Part shown: positions 33,871 to 43,431 of the stretch, piece by piece
Numbering within the stretch: position 1 is the stretch's first letter
Layout: the number at the start of each line of letters is the position of its first letter
NCBI RefSeq assembly: GCF_900142575.1
Contig: NZ_FRBI01000034.1
Location: forward strand, 1-64,000
DNA length: 64,000 nucleotides
Reading direction: 5' to 3'
From: Actinacidiphila paucisporea
GTDB taxonomy: Bacteria > Actinomycetota > Actinomycetes > Streptomycetales > Streptomycetaceae
Made by a program: the position numbers and the translations under genes
The notes under the pieces: generated by a model
What the model was told of the DNA's origin: nothing
Databases searched by the model: none
What the model saw: the letters and a program-made list of their open reading frames with translations, nothing else

Positions 33871-35217
33871 TCAACCCGCGCCCGCCCGCGCCCGGTTGCT
33901 GCCGCAGGTCGCCAGGCTGCACCAGCGGCGGCGACCGCTGTGGTCGAGGAAGAGCCACCCGCAGTCGTCACTGGAGCAGGCGCGGATCGTGAAGCGGCGC
34001 GGGTCCGCGAGGAGTTCCGCCGCGCTGCGGGCGGTGGCGCGCACGGGCAGCCGCAAGCCCGCGGCCGGGGACAGCCGCCAGCGGCCGAGGCCGTCCTCCC
34101 CCCGGGTGAAGACCGCGGAGCCGGCGGCGTCCTGCACGACCGCGGCCACCGCGTTGAAGGCACGGGCGTCGTGCGGGTCGGCCAGGCAGGCGTAGAGCTG
34201 CGTACGGAAGCCCCGGGCCTCCTCCAGCGCGGCGGCGGCCTCGTCCGGCTGCTCCTGCGCCTGCTGGAGCAGCCGGTCGACGGTCGGGTCGTCCGCCAGG
34301 TCCATGTGACCCGCCCACACGGCGAGGGTGGCGTAGCGGCGCAGCCAGTCCGCACCGGGCAGCCCGGGGGCTCCCCAGCCGGCGTACGTGTTGCAGAACT
34401 CCAGCGCCGGATGCCCGCTGGTGCTCCACGGCAGCCACTCTTCGCGCACCCGCACGGCGTACAAGGGCGCGGGCGGCCGGTCCAGCCGGCGGTCGCCCTG
34501 GAGTATGCGGTCGTGCAGCGTGGCCAGCGCGGGGCCCGGCTCGATGCCCAGTTCGGTCACCAGGACATGGCGCGCATGCCGGTAGAGCTCAAGGGCGTCT
34601 GCCTGACGGCCACTTCGGTAGAGTGCGGTCATCTGGGCGATGACGAGCCGCTCCCGCGTGGGTAGTTCGTGGGCCAGCGGCGTCAGATCCGCCAGCACCC
34701 GCTCGTGCAGGCCCATGGTGAGCTGGCCCTCGGCCCGTTGCTCCAGAGCGGACAGCCGCAGCTCGGTGAACCGGGCGCCGAGCCGCCCGCGGAGTTCGTC
34801 GTCGATGACGTCGGCGAGCAGCGGCCCGTGCCACAGCGCCAGCGCCCGGTCGTAGGAGCGCACCCGTTCCCCGGGATCGCCGGTCACGGCCGCCTCCCCG
34901 ACCAGGCTCAGGAACTCCCGCGCATCGGTGGTGTGCTCGCCGAGGTCGAGCAGGTAACCGCCGTGGCGGGTCTCGACGAGCAGACCGTACGGTCTGAGCC
35001 GGGCCCGCACCCTGCCGATGTAGGTGTGCACGGTGCCGCGGGCCGACGCGGGTGGGGAGCCGTTCCACAGCAGGTCGATGAGGCGTGCGGTCGTCACCAC
35101 GTGACCGGCCTCCAGCAGCAGGATCGCCAGCAGGCAGCGCTCCTGCCGGCGCTCGCCGAGCATGACGCGTTCGCCCTCGTGGCGGGCCTCGAACGGGCCG
35201 AGCAACTGGAACTTCAT
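33871..35217 (-). CDS. SARP/BTAD regulator fused to a CGNR zinc-finger domain
   Basis: 448 residues; the ATG at 35217 is preferred over one six codons upstream because GGGGG lies 6 nt before it. Residues 1-90 are an OmpR-like winged helix of SARP type (MKFQLLGPFEARHEGERVML start) and about 97-242 a bacterial transcriptional activator domain (BTAD). The C-terminal half is an ABATE/CGNR protein: the conserved helical part at about 275-390, then a zinc-finger-like end with C-x4-C and WCSLATCGSNRAR. The usual CGNR core is altered to CGSNR. SARPs activate antibiotic clusters; CGNR proteins are normally separate regulators. It is divergent from a secreted protein gene at 35315. Confidence 0.85.
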   Translation of the reverse strand: MKFQLLGPFEARHEGERVMLGERRQERCLLAILLLEAGHVVTTARLIDLLWNGSPPASARGTVHTYIGRVRARLRPYGLLVETRHGGYLLDLGEHTTDAREFLSLVGEAAVTGDPGERVRSYDRALALWHGPLLADVIDDELRGRLGARFTELRLSALEQRAEGQLTMGLHERVLADLTPLAHELPTRERLVIAQMTALYRSGRQADALELYRHARHVLVTELGIEPGPALATLHDRILQGDRRLDRPPAPLYAVRVREEWLPWSTSGHPALEFCNTYAGWGAPGLPGADWLRRYATLAVWAGHMDLADDPTVDRLLQQAQEQPDEAAAALEEARGFRTQLYACLADPHDARAFNAVAAVVQDAAGSAVFTRGEDGLGRWRLSPAAGLRLPVRATARSAAELLADPRRFTIRACSSDDCGWLFLDHSGRRRWCSLATCGSNRARAGAG

Positions 35218-35314
35218 GACTGCCCCCACCCTCATGAGTCGTGGTCAGAATCCGGTCAGCTGCCGGGGTGAGGCTGAGGTCCGGATCTCCACCACCTCAC
35301 CCCAGGGGAAAAGC

Positions 35315-35866
35315 ATGCGACGAACTGTCATCGCCCTGTCGGTCCTTGCCGCTGTCGCCGTCGGCGCGGCACCCGTAGCCACCGCGTCCGCGACCTCGTC
35401 CGCGTCCGCGTCCGCGTCCGACGCGGGGAGTACCGCCGCGGGTTGGGTCCCCGCGCCGTCGGCGCCCTGGGACAAGCCGGCAGGCGCGCGGTGCGACTTC
35501 CCCGTCCACGGCGAGCCCGTCGTCGACGAGGTCGAGCAGCGCGTCCTCGACACGTACGCCGACGGCACCGCGAAGCGCGTCGCCTACAAGGGCGACCTGG
35601 TCGTACGGCTCACCGACACCGACACCGGCGCCTTCTACGACGCGGACGCCGGCGGGACGGCGATCGTCGACTACCGCACCGACGGCTCCCAGCTCTGGTA
35701 CGTGCTCGGACCGGTACTGGTCGGCTTCGGCGAGAACAGCGGCAGCCTGGCCCGCGGTTTCTACACCATCGACGGCGCCTACACGCTGGAGTTCAGCCCC
35801 ACCGGATACAAGACCCTGACCATGCTGCACGGCTCGACGGACGACCTCTGCGCGCGAATCGGCTGA
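35315..35866 (+). CDS. Secreted protein of unknown function
   Basis: 183 residues; ATG at 35315 with AGGGGAAAA upstream. A signal peptide (1 to about 26, ATASA) is followed by an Ala/Ser-rich linker encoded by repeated GCGTCC units and a mature domain (about 50-183) with many strands: RVAYKGDLVVRLTDTDTGAF, AIVDYRTDGSQLWYVLGP, GAYTLEFSPTGYKTLTML and a final Cys. This pattern is common in streptomycete exported proteins of unknown role. It is divergent from the SARP-CGNR gene by 97 nt and may be its target. Confidence 0.75.
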   Translation: MRRTVIALSVLAAVAVGAAPVATASATSSASASASDAGSTAAGWVPAPSAPWDKPAGARCDFPVHGEPVVDEVEQRVLDTYADGTAKRVAYKGDLVVRLTDTDTGAFYDADAGGTAIVDYRTDGSQLWYVLGPVLVGFGENSGSLARGFYTIDGAYTLEFSPTGYKTLTMLHGSTDDLCARIG

Positions 35867-36096
35867 GTCACCGAACGACCGCGCCGTGGTCACCGACGGC
35901 ATATCCGTGTCCCTATTGGGCGTGACAGCTGTGCGGTGACGGGCCGGTTCCTCATTCCGGATGAGGCGGACAGCGTCGAGGTCTACTCGTGGATCGGGCG
36001 TCCTGCTTCCTGTCCGGTCGTGGCGGACCAGCCACGAACTCGCCGCGTTCTACGCCCGCGCCGAGGCCGGCGCCCGCTATGTGGGCAGGGCGCGCG
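35867..36096. other. 230-bp gap with possible coding remnants
   Basis: On the plus strand two short frames with high GC3 (about 35936-36010 and 36015-36090) could be fragments of a lost gene. No start, stop or family can be assigned. Confidence 0.3.
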
Positions 36097-36975
36097 CTAC
36101 AGCAGCACCCCGGCCAGCCGCCGCCAGGCGTCCAGCGGGAGTTCGCTCCGGGTGGCGGCGGTGACGACCTGGAGCGCCAGGTGGTCGGCCCCCGCGGCGA
36201 GGAACTCCTGGGCGCGCTCGGCGACCCTGTCGGCGTCGCCGAGCGCGAACACCGCGTCCAGCAGCCGGTCGCTGCCGCCGTCGCGCAGGTCGTCCTCGGT
36301 GAAGCCGAGCCGCCGCAGGTTCGCGGTGTAGTTGGGCAGCGTGAGGTACATGGCCAGGTAGTCGCGGGCGGTGGCGCGGGCGCGGTCCAGGTCCGGGTCG
36401 AGCACCACCTTGAACTCCGGGGCGAGCAGCGCGTCCTGGCCCAGGATGTCGCGGGCCCCGGCGGTGTGCTCCACGGTCACCAGGTACGGGTGCGCGCCTG
36501 CCGCGCGGTCCCTGGCCAGCTCCAGCATCCTGGGGCCGAGCGCGGCCAGGACCCTTCCGGCCGCGGGCACCGGCTCCGGTGCGGAGTCCAGCGCGGTCAG
36601 GTACTCGCGCATCGCCGAGTACGGCTTCGCGTAGTTCTTGGCGAGTGCTCCGTGGCTCACACCGAGCCCGAGCAGGAACCGCCCGGGATGGGCGCGTTCG
36701 AGCGCCGCCCGCCCGGTGGCGACCTCCTCCGCGCCGTGCTGCCAGATGCTGAGGATGCCGGTGGCCACCACGATCCGGGGCGCCGCGGCCAGCAGCGGCG
36801 CCGCGTAGCCGACGTCCGGGCTGCCGCCGAGCCAGATCGTGCCGTAGCCCAGGGAGTCGAGTTCGGCCGCGGCCTCGTCGTGCACACCTGAGTACGCGGG
36901 GCCGTCGCCGTTCTGGGCGGTGGTCCAGGCGCTGCTCCAGACGCCGATCCTGCCCAGAGGGTTGTCCTGTGCCAT
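36097..36975 (-). CDS. LLM-class F420-dependent oxidoreductase (TIGR03620-like)
   Basis: 292 residues, the usual length. A luciferase-like TIM barrel with GRIGVWSSAWTT near the start, YGTIWLGGSPDV, IVVATGILSIWQHGAEEVA and RFLLGLGVSHG is typical of actinobacterial F420-dependent enzymes. It would reduce or oxidise an unknown substrate with F420 in the cytoplasm. A start-proximal GAAAGGGA lies too far for certainty, but the ATG is the only good start. Confidence 0.85.
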   Translation of the reverse strand: MAQDNPLGRIGVWSSAWTTAQNGDGPAYSGVHDEAAAELDSLGYGTIWLGGSPDVGYAAPLLAAAPRIVVATGILSIWQHGAEEVATGRAALERAHPGRFLLGLGVSHGALAKNYAKPYSAMREYLTALDSAPEPVPAAGRVLAALGPRMLELARDRAAGAHPYLVTVEHTAGARDILGQDALLAPEFKVVLDPDLDRARATARDYLAMYLTLPNYTANLRRLGFTEDDLRDGGSDRLLDAVFALGDADRVAERAQEFLAAGADHLALQVVTAATRSELPLDAWRRLAGVLL

Positions 36976-37506
36976 GTGTGTCGTCCTCGCTCGAAAGGGA
37001 ATTCGCGGTCACCTCCGTTGTACACGGCCCGGTGCCCGCCGTTGCGGACGCGCACCTCGCGCGTGCGCTGAGCTGCCGGACATAACGAAGTCGCGCGCCA
37101 GGACGTCTGTAGGAGTAGTGATCGCCGGCCGCTGCCATGTCCGCCGCCCACGTCGTCCGGGAGGAATCCACCGGCCTCCCTCCGATCTCCCGCCCCCACT
37201 GACCCCCGGGTCCGCGCCGCGACAGCCCCGCCACGGGCGTCCCCCGCCCTGATCGCCGGCCTGCTGGGGGCCCCGGTCGTCAGCGAGCCTCGCGCCCACG
37301 GGAGGGCTTCCGCCGGGCGCGGCGTCCGTCCCGCACCGCGTGGACGGGCGGCGCGTCCCGCGGGAGCGCCGGTGGCGGGAGGCCCCGACCGTCGCTGTTT
37401 GTACGATATGCCCGATATTGTGCGAGCCTGGCGGTGAGGGGGGTTTCCCCGGTGGCCGGTTTCGCACGCCCGTCGATGACCCCACGGGGTCAAAGGAGAG
37501 CAGACG
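36976..37506. other. 531-bp divergent intergenic region
   Basis: No credible gene. It must hold the promoters of the F420 enzyme gene (minus) and the PP2C phosphatase gene (plus). An AT-richer patch with GATAT repeats occurs around 37398-37425. Confidence 0.45.
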
Positions 37507-39522
37507 GTGAGCAGCTCGTTCGAACTGGTGGCGGTGATCAGCGACGCCGGTACGGTCGTCACCTGGGCTCCTGCGGCCGAGCGCCTCTGGGGTTTCTCCG
37601 CCGCCGAGGCGCTGGGCCTGCCCGCCGACCGGCTGGTGACGGTCGGCGGTGAGCCCGGGCGGCCCGGTCCGCTGAACGCCGCCAGGGGCTGGTCAGGGCC
37701 GGTGGACATTCGGCAGGCCGACGGCCGGGGACGGAACGTGGACTTCCGGGTCACCCCCTTCTTCGTCGGCGAGGCCGGCCACGACTGGCTGGTGTGGGAG
37801 GCCGCTCCCGCCGGGCGGCTGCCCCCCTCCGGCCTGGACACGGCCGCGCTGGAGACCCTGTTCCAGCACGCGCCCATGGGGGCCGCGCTGTGGGGGCTCG
37901 ACCTGCGCTGCACCTGGTACAACGAGGCGATCACCGGCATGGAGTTCATCCCTGGCGGCCCCCGCGTGGGGCGGCGGCTCACCGAGCTGCTCGCGTCGGG
38001 GCGCGGCCAGAGCCTTGAGGCCGCGATGCGGCGGATCCTCGAACGCGGGACAGCCTCGGTGGACCTGCTGTGGATGCCGCCCGGGCCGGACGGGAGCCCC
38101 GAGCCGTCGCTGTCGCTGTCCCTCTTCCGCGTGGACGACGCGGACGGCCGGGCGCTGGGCCTGTGCCTGATCGTCGAGGACATCCGCGAGAGCTGGTCGC
38201 GGCAGCGGCTGGGACTGCTCGTCGAGGCGGGCACCCGGATCGGGACCACGCTCGACGTCATGGTCACGGCCCAGGAGCTGGCGGACACCGCGGTGCCGAC
38301 GCTCGCGGACTTCGTCACGGTCGACCTCGCCGACTCCATCACGCCGGATCAGGAACCGCTGGAGCGCGTCAGCTCCAACGAGGCCGGCCACGCCGCCTTC
38401 TACCGCGGCGGCATGGCCTCCATCCACTCCGGTGTCCCCGAGGCCATCTGGCCGCGCGGAATGCCGGTCTTCGTGCCGCCCTCGTCCCCGTACACCGAGG
38501 TGTGGGCCACGGGGACGTCCCACTTCGAGCCGGTGATGGACACCTCCCCGGGGACCTGGCGTGACGACGACCCCAGCCGTGCCGCGGTCCTCCAGCAGTT
38601 CGGGATGCACTCGCTGATGATCATTCCGCTCCAGGCCCGCGGGAACGTGCTCGGCATCGTCACCTTCTTCCGCTCGGAGAACCCGGCGCCCTTCAGCAGG
38701 GCCGACCTCTTCTTCGCCGAGGGACTGGCGGCCCGCGCCTCGCTGAGCCTGGACAACGCCCGCCGCTACAGCCGCGAGCGCACGGCCGCCCTCGCGCTCC
38801 AGCGCGACCTGCTGCCGCACATCCTGCGCAGCGGTGACGCGGTCGAGGTGGCCTCGCGCTACCTGCCCGCGGACAAGCACGGCGGGGTGGGCGGCGACTG
38901 GTTCGACGTGATCCCGATGTCGCACGACCGGGTCGCCCTGGTCGTCGGCGACGTCGTCGGCCACGGCATCAACGCCGCCGCGACCATGGGTCGGCTCCGT
39001 ATGGTGCTGAACACCCTGACGAACCTGGAACTGCCCCCGGACCAGGTGCTGGCCCGGCTGGACGAACTCGTCGTCGGCCTGGCGCGCGACCGGCCCGAGG
39101 AAGAGCTCACCTCACCGAGCGTGGGAGCCACCTGCATCTACGTCGTCTACGACCCGGCGACCCGCTCCTGCACCATGGCCAGCGCCGGGCACCCCCCGCC
39201 GGCGATCGTCGCCCCGGACGGGAGCGTGGAGTTCGTCGCCCTGCCGTCCGGAGCACCGATCGGCATCGGGCTGGGGGACTTCCGCTCCGCCGAGATGCAC
39301 GTGGAGGAGGGAAGCGTGATCGCGTTGTACACCGACGGCCTGGTCGAGACCAGGGAAGCCGACATCGACCAGGGCCTGGACCGGTTGCGCACGGCCCTCG
39401 CCCGCCCGGCGGCGACCCTGGACGACCTGTGCACCACAGTCATCGACACGATGCTGCCCGAGGGCGGGTCCGCGGACGACACCGCCCTGCTGCTGGCCCG
39501 CACGCTCCCCCTGCCCCGGTGA
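37507..39522 (+). CDS. PAS-PAS-GAF-PP2C (SpoIIE-type) serine phosphatase
   Basis: 671 residues from a GTG with AAAGGAG 8 nt upstream. Two PAS domains (about 5-105 and 115-230), a GAF domain (about 245-415) and a PPM/SpoIIE phosphatase domain (about 430-670). Metal-binding acidic motifs are GGVGGDWFDVIP, VVGDVVGHGINAA and the late GSADDTALLL. Such proteins dephosphorylate anti-sigma-factor antagonists and link small-molecule or light/redox signals to stress sigma factors. No kinase (HATPase) domain is fused here, unlike many paralogues, and no anti-sigma partner is adjacent. Confidence 0.92.
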   Translation: MSSSFELVAVISDAGTVVTWAPAAERLWGFSAAEALGLPADRLVTVGGEPGRPGPLNAARGWSGPVDIRQADGRGRNVDFRVTPFFVGEAGHDWLVWEAAPAGRLPPSGLDTAALETLFQHAPMGAALWGLDLRCTWYNEAITGMEFIPGGPRVGRRLTELLASGRGQSLEAAMRRILERGTASVDLLWMPPGPDGSPEPSLSLSLFRVDDADGRALGLCLIVEDIRESWSRQRLGLLVEAGTRIGTTLDVMVTAQELADTAVPTLADFVTVDLADSITPDQEPLERVSSNEAGHAAFYRGGMASIHSGVPEAIWPRGMPVFVPPSSPYTEVWATGTSHFEPVMDTSPGTWRDDDPSRAAVLQQFGMHSLMIIPLQARGNVLGIVTFFRSENPAPFSRADLFFAEGLAARASLSLDNARRYSRERTAALALQRDLLPHILRSGDAVEVASRYLPADKHGGVGGDWFDVIPMSHDRVALVVGDVVGHGINAAATMGRLRMVLNTLTNLELPPDQVLARLDELVVGLARDRPEEELTSPSVGATCIYVVYDPATRSCTMASAGHPPPAIVAPDGSVEFVALPSGAPIGIGLGDFRSAEMHVEEGSVIALYTDGLVETREADIDQGLDRLRTALARPAATLDDLCTTVIDTMLPEGGSADDTALLLARTLPLPR

Positions 39523-39687
39523 GCCCGGCCGCCATCGGTTGGAACCCCGACGAGTTCGGCGCTGTTGGCGTACCCGTCCGCGAACGCGGCGCACGCCACC
39601 TGCACTCTGTGGCTGCCCGTCGCGGCTGGGCATGTGGAGAAGGCGATGGAGTGGATCGCAGCCGAGCTCATGCCGCAACTCGCCTGA
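39523..39687 (+). pseudogene. Possible C-terminal remnant of a lost gene
   Basis: Directly after the phosphatase stop and in the same frame, about 50 codons run to a TGA at 39685-39687 with very high GC3 and protein-like content (LLAYPSANAAHATCTLWLPV, then MEWIAAELMPQLA). There is no start or ribosome binding site. It is probably the 3' end of a deleted gene; the family is not identified. Confidence 0.35.
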
Positions 39688-39688
39688 T

Positions 39689-39716
39689 GCCGTTCGCCGT
39701 TCGCCGTTCGCCGTTC
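39689..39716. repeat. Four tandem copies of GCCGTTC
   Basis: Exact 7-bp unit repeated four times plus a partial fifth, in non-coding sequence between the remnant and the next gene. A slippage-type microsatellite. Confidence 0.9.
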
Positions 39717-39843
39717 GCCGCACGTCGCCTGCGGCCGGCACCCGGCGGACCAGGGAAAGGAGAAGCCGCCCAGGTCGGCGCGTGCTGTACGGTCTGGTGC
39801 GACAGCGCGCCGGGTCGCGGCTCGCACGATCGGGGGGTGCGGC

Positions 39844-40473
39844 ATGCCGTCGTTCTGGCGCAAACTGAGCGCCCTTCAGCGCAGGGGGATCGCTGTGGTG
39901 GTGCTCGTGTGCGCGCCGATCGTGATCGTCGGGACGGCATCCGGCCTGCGGGGCAGCAGCGGCGGAGGGAAGGCCGCAGCGTCCCCCTCGGCCACTTCCA
40001 GCACCAGGAAGGCCACCCCCGCGGGGCTGTCCGCACCGGAACCCGCACACCTGGCGCCGGCTGCCGCACGGCGCAAGGCAGCCGCGATCTGCCGCACCGC
40101 CAACGCCTATTACCAGACCGAGTTCCACGACGGCGTCATCGCGATCCTCAACCGGTCCAAGCCCGGCAGCTACCCGGCGTTCTACGCCTGGCACAAAAGG
40201 GCGGCGAATGGTGACCAGCAGCCCTGGAAGGACGCGTCCGCCGAGGTGTACGGGTTTTTCACCGCCGCCGATGCGCCGTCCTCAGTCAGAGACTGGTACG
40301 ACGACAACGGCCTCCTTTCCGCCGATCTGGCAATACTGGCCTACCTCGGGCTCGACGCGGGCGGCCCCCGCGACGCCGCCGCACAGCAGGCGGTTCAGGA
40401 TGCCGTGGCCCATTTCCGCGAGGACTTCGCGGACGCCCAGAAGGACGCTGACCGGATCGAGGCCGGCAAGTAG
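39844..40473 (+). CDS. Hypothetical membrane-anchored protein
   Basis: 209 residues. A single N-terminal membrane segment (about 13-35, GIAVVVLVCAPIVIVG) is followed by a Ser/Ala/Pro-rich linker (to about 80) and a helical domain with CRTANAYYQTEFHDGVIAIL and ending in DAQKDADRIEAGK. It is probably anchored with the C-terminus outside. I recognise no family. Confidence 0.65.
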   Translation: MPSFWRKLSALQRRGIAVVVLVCAPIVIVGTASGLRGSSGGGKAAASPSATSSTRKATPAGLSAPEPAHLAPAAARRKAAAICRTANAYYQTEFHDGVIAILNRSKPGSYPAFYAWHKRAANGDQQPWKDASAEVYGFFTAADAPSSVRDWYDDNGLLSADLAILAYLGLDAGGPRDAAAQQAVQDAVAHFREDFADAQKDADRIEAGK

Positions 40474-40670
40474 TCGGACACGACGCTCCAGCCGAGGCAG
40501 CGGTTCACCGCGCTGAGCGTGGACGGGCTGGACCGGTGAGGGGCGGCGCGGCCCGGGTAGGGCGTTCTCCGTGGAGCCCGGATCGGCCGGGCTCGGCCGC
40601 CGGATGAGCTACATTTCTGGACTCCGATGTCCGGACGAATCCGGAGGGCGAGACGGGGAGAGCGGCGTAC

Positions 40671-42860
40671 ATGGGCGGAGCGGACTCACCGCAGAGCTGG
40701 TTCGTCAACCGGTTGCAGCGTCTGCGCACGTCCTCGGGGTCGCCCACCCAGGCGCAACTGCTGGCCTGCGACGAGGAGAAGGTCCTCTCCCGGTCGTCGC
40801 TGTCGGACCTGCTGGCGGGCAAGTTCACCAAGCCGCCCCCGTGGGAGCGGGTCGCGGCCTACGCGACCGCCTGCGTCCGCGCCGCGCACGCCGCCCGGAT
40901 CGACGTCTCGCCCCAGGAGGAGATCGCGCGGCTGCGCGGCGACCACGCCACCCTCACCGATCTGCTGGAGGCCGCGTCCAGGGACGCCCGGGACGTCCGC
41001 ACTCCGGCGCCACGTCCCGAGCGCTCGCGACCCCGCCCGGCGACGTACCGGCTGCCGCCGCGCAACACCCACTTCACCGGTCGCGACGCCGCGTTGCGCG
41101 AGTTGCGGCAGCGCCTCACCTCGGGCGGCGACGGCGCGATGCAGGCCGTGCACGGGCTGGGCGGCGTCGGCAAGACGCAGCTCGCGGTGGAGTACGCCTA
41201 CCTCTACCGGTCGGAATACCGGTACGTGGTGTTCGTGGACGCCGAGGATCCCGATCTGGTGGCGTCGCAGTTCGCGTCGCTGGCCAGGGAGCTGGGACTG
41301 GCGGAGGTGAGTTCCGAGCAGGTCGTCTCGCAGGTGTACGGCCGATTACTGGACCACACGCCCTGGCTGGTCATCTTCGACAACGGGGAGCGGCCCGGCA
41401 TGCTCCGCGACGCGCTGCCGACGGGTGACCTGGGGACCGGCGGCCACATCATCGTCACGACCAGGCGCCGTGGCTGGTCGAGCAGGGCCGGCGTCATCGA
41501 CCTGGAGGTGTTCACCCGCCGGGAGGCGGTGGGACTGCTGGCCCGGCGGGTGCGCGGCATGACCACAGCGGTGGCCGACCGGATCGCCGAGCAGTTGGGG
41601 GACCTGCCGCTGGCGCTGGAGCAGGCGGCCGGGTACATGGACTACAACCGCACCGGACCCGAGGACTACCTGGCTCTGCTGTCCTCGCGGCTGGAGGACA
41701 TGATCGCGCTCGGCGAGCTGGCGGACCGGCCGGCGGTGGTGGTCGCGACCCTGTGGCAGCTCAGCGTGCGCAAGCTGGAGGTCGAGCGGCCGCAAGCCAG
41801 GCAGCTGCTGGAGCAGTGTGCCCTGCTGGCGCCGGAGCCGATCCCATTGGACCTGTTCACCGGCAGTACCGAAACCCTGAACGCGGCCGCGGCCGACCCG
41901 GTGGCTTGGGACACGACGGTCGGTGCGCTGGCCGGTCTGGGGCTCGCCAGGCGCGAAGCCTCCTCCCTGGTGCTGCACCGGCTGGTGCAGGCCGCCGTCC
42001 GCGCCGCGATGCCGGCCGACGTACGCAGCGACGCCCGGGTGCGGCTGTGCCGGGCGCTGCTCGCGGCGGTGCCGCACGACATCCACGGTGACCCGGACGC
42101 GCGGTCGCGATGGCAGCGACTGCTCCCGCACGCAGTCGTGGTGACCAAGGACGAGCCGCCGTCCGAGTGCGCCGCGGAGACCGCGGAACTGCTGAGGCTG
42201 GCCTCGGAGTTCCTCCTGTCGATCGGGGACCACTCGGTGGCGCTGCCCCTGTGCGAGCGTGCCGTCGCGATCGACGAGTCGCTCGACCACAGGGAGGCGG
42301 AACTCGGCTTCGACCTGATCACCCTGGCGCAGATCCACCGGGACCGCGGCGCTCCGGAGCGGGCGGGTCCGACGGCGGAACGAGCGCTGCGCCTGCACGA
42401 GTCCTGCCTGCCGGCGGACAGTCCCGCCATCGCGACGGACCTGGCCACCCTGGCGCGCATCCGGCACATTCTCGGCGATCACCGGACGGCGGTGCTCTTG
42501 GCCGAGCGCGCGCTGCGGATCGACGAGGCGGCGTACGGGCCGGACGACCCGTACGTCAGCTTCGACCTGATCGCACTGGCGGGCGTCCACGTCGCCCTGG
42601 GCGACCACGCCGTGGCCATGCCGCTGATCTCCCGGGCGCTACGCATCCGCGAGGCCAGCTACGCACCGGACCACCTTTACATCGGATACGCCCTGCTGCT
42701 CAAGGCCCGTGCTCTGCATGCGCTGAACGACCCCGCCGCAGCGGGCCTCGCACGCAGGGGCGCGCAGATCCTGCACACGCGGCTGGGCAAGACCCACCCC
42801 CAGACCGCCGACGCCTTTTCCCTGGCCGACGTACTGGCGGGAACGGGCCCGAGATCGTGA
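40671..42860 (+). CDS. STAND-type NTPase with N-terminal HTH-like region and TPR repeats
   Basis: 729 residues. An N-terminal helical region (about 8-75, FVNRLQRLRTSSGSPTQAQL) resembles the HTH seen on streptomycete NB-ARC proteins. The NB-ARC/STAND ATPase has Walker A GLGGVGKTQ (162-170) and Walker B-like LVIFDNGE. A winged-helix-like part follows, then tetratricopeptide repeats (about 505-725). STAND proteins act as signal-triggered switches in regulation or phage defence. It contains a rare TTA codon (codon 226, nt 41346-41348). No partner effector gene is adjacent. FxSxx-COOH-type peptide partners were looked for and not found. Confidence 0.82.
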   Translation: MGGADSPQSWFVNRLQRLRTSSGSPTQAQLLACDEEKVLSRSSLSDLLAGKFTKPPPWERVAAYATACVRAAHAARIDVSPQEEIARLRGDHATLTDLLEAASRDARDVRTPAPRPERSRPRPATYRLPPRNTHFTGRDAALRELRQRLTSGGDGAMQAVHGLGGVGKTQLAVEYAYLYRSEYRYVVFVDAEDPDLVASQFASLARELGLAEVSSEQVVSQVYGRLLDHTPWLVIFDNGERPGMLRDALPTGDLGTGGHIIVTTRRRGWSSRAGVIDLEVFTRREAVGLLARRVRGMTTAVADRIAEQLGDLPLALEQAAGYMDYNRTGPEDYLALLSSRLEDMIALGELADRPAVVVATLWQLSVRKLEVERPQARQLLEQCALLAPEPIPLDLFTGSTETLNAAAADPVAWDTTVGALAGLGLARREASSLVLHRLVQAAVRAAMPADVRSDARVRLCRALLAAVPHDIHGDPDARSRWQRLLPHAVVVTKDEPPSECAAETAELLRLASEFLLSIGDHSVALPLCERAVAIDESLDHREAELGFDLITLAQIHRDRGAPERAGPTAERALRLHESCLPADSPAIATDLATLARIRHILGDHRTAVLLAERALRIDEAAYGPDDPYVSFDLIALAGVHVALGDHAVAMPLISRALRIREASYAPDHLYIGYALLLKARALHALNDPAAAGLARRGAQILHTRLGKTHPQTADAFSLADVLAGTGPRS

Positions 42861-42921
42861 ACGCGGGCAGTGGCACGTGCATGGACGCGGTGGAACGCCG
42901 AGCGGAAGCTGACAGCGGACG

Positions 42922-43431
42922 CTACGCGGCCCTCCGCAACGGCCGGTCGGGCCGGCACATCGGGCAGGGTGCCGCGTCGTCGCGGTCGAGGACGATGCGG
43001 GCCTGCTCGGTGGTGGCCGGTCGGGTGAGGTCGCGGGTGGCGTGGCAGTCGCCGCGGTGGACGATGCGGGCCGGGCCGCGCTCGGGCCCGAAGTACACCT
43101 TCTCCTCGACCTTCCAGGCCGGGGTGACGCCGGGCCGTTCGGTGGGCACCTGATCGTAGGGCTGGCCGTCGATCGGTTCGCAGAGGGCGGCCGGGGCGCG
43201 GAAGTCGACTGCGGCGGGCAGGACCAGGAGCCGGCCGAGCTCGCTGCCCTGGCTGGGCAGGTGGATCTGGAGGTCGTACCACCACGATCCGTCGGGCTCC
43301 TGCCGGCGGGACTTCACCACGGCGAACAGGTGCTGCCCGTCCGGGAGCGCGACGTCGACCAGGGGCCCGTCGGCCTGCGGCAGGTCAGCCGGCTGCCTCT
43401 CGCCGTGCTCCTGGTCCTGGTCGTCGCTCAC
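42922..43431 (-). CDS. DUF6233-like protein (Streptomyces-specific)
   Basis: 169 residues, acidic N-terminus. The C-terminal part has ARIVHRGDCHATRDLTRPAT and ARIVLDRDDAAPCPMCRPDR, the pattern of the paired-cysteine tail of DUF6233 proteins found mainly in Streptomyces. The CPMCRPDRPL end could bind metal. It is convergent with the STAND gene. The role is unknown. Confidence 0.6.
   Translation of the reverse strand: MSDDQDQEHGERQPADLPQADGPLVDVALPDGQHLFAVVKSRRQEPDGSWWYDLQIHLPSQGSELGRLLVLPAAVDFRAPAALCEPIDGQPYDQVPTERPGVTPAWKVEEKVYFGPERGPARIVHRGDCHATRDLTRPATTEQARIVLDRDDAAPCPMCRPDRPLRRAA

Noticed and set aside
39689..39716. Tandem GCCGTTC repeats considered as a CRISPR-like or iteron array
   Set aside because: Units are only 7 bp without spacers; no cas or replication genes nearby.
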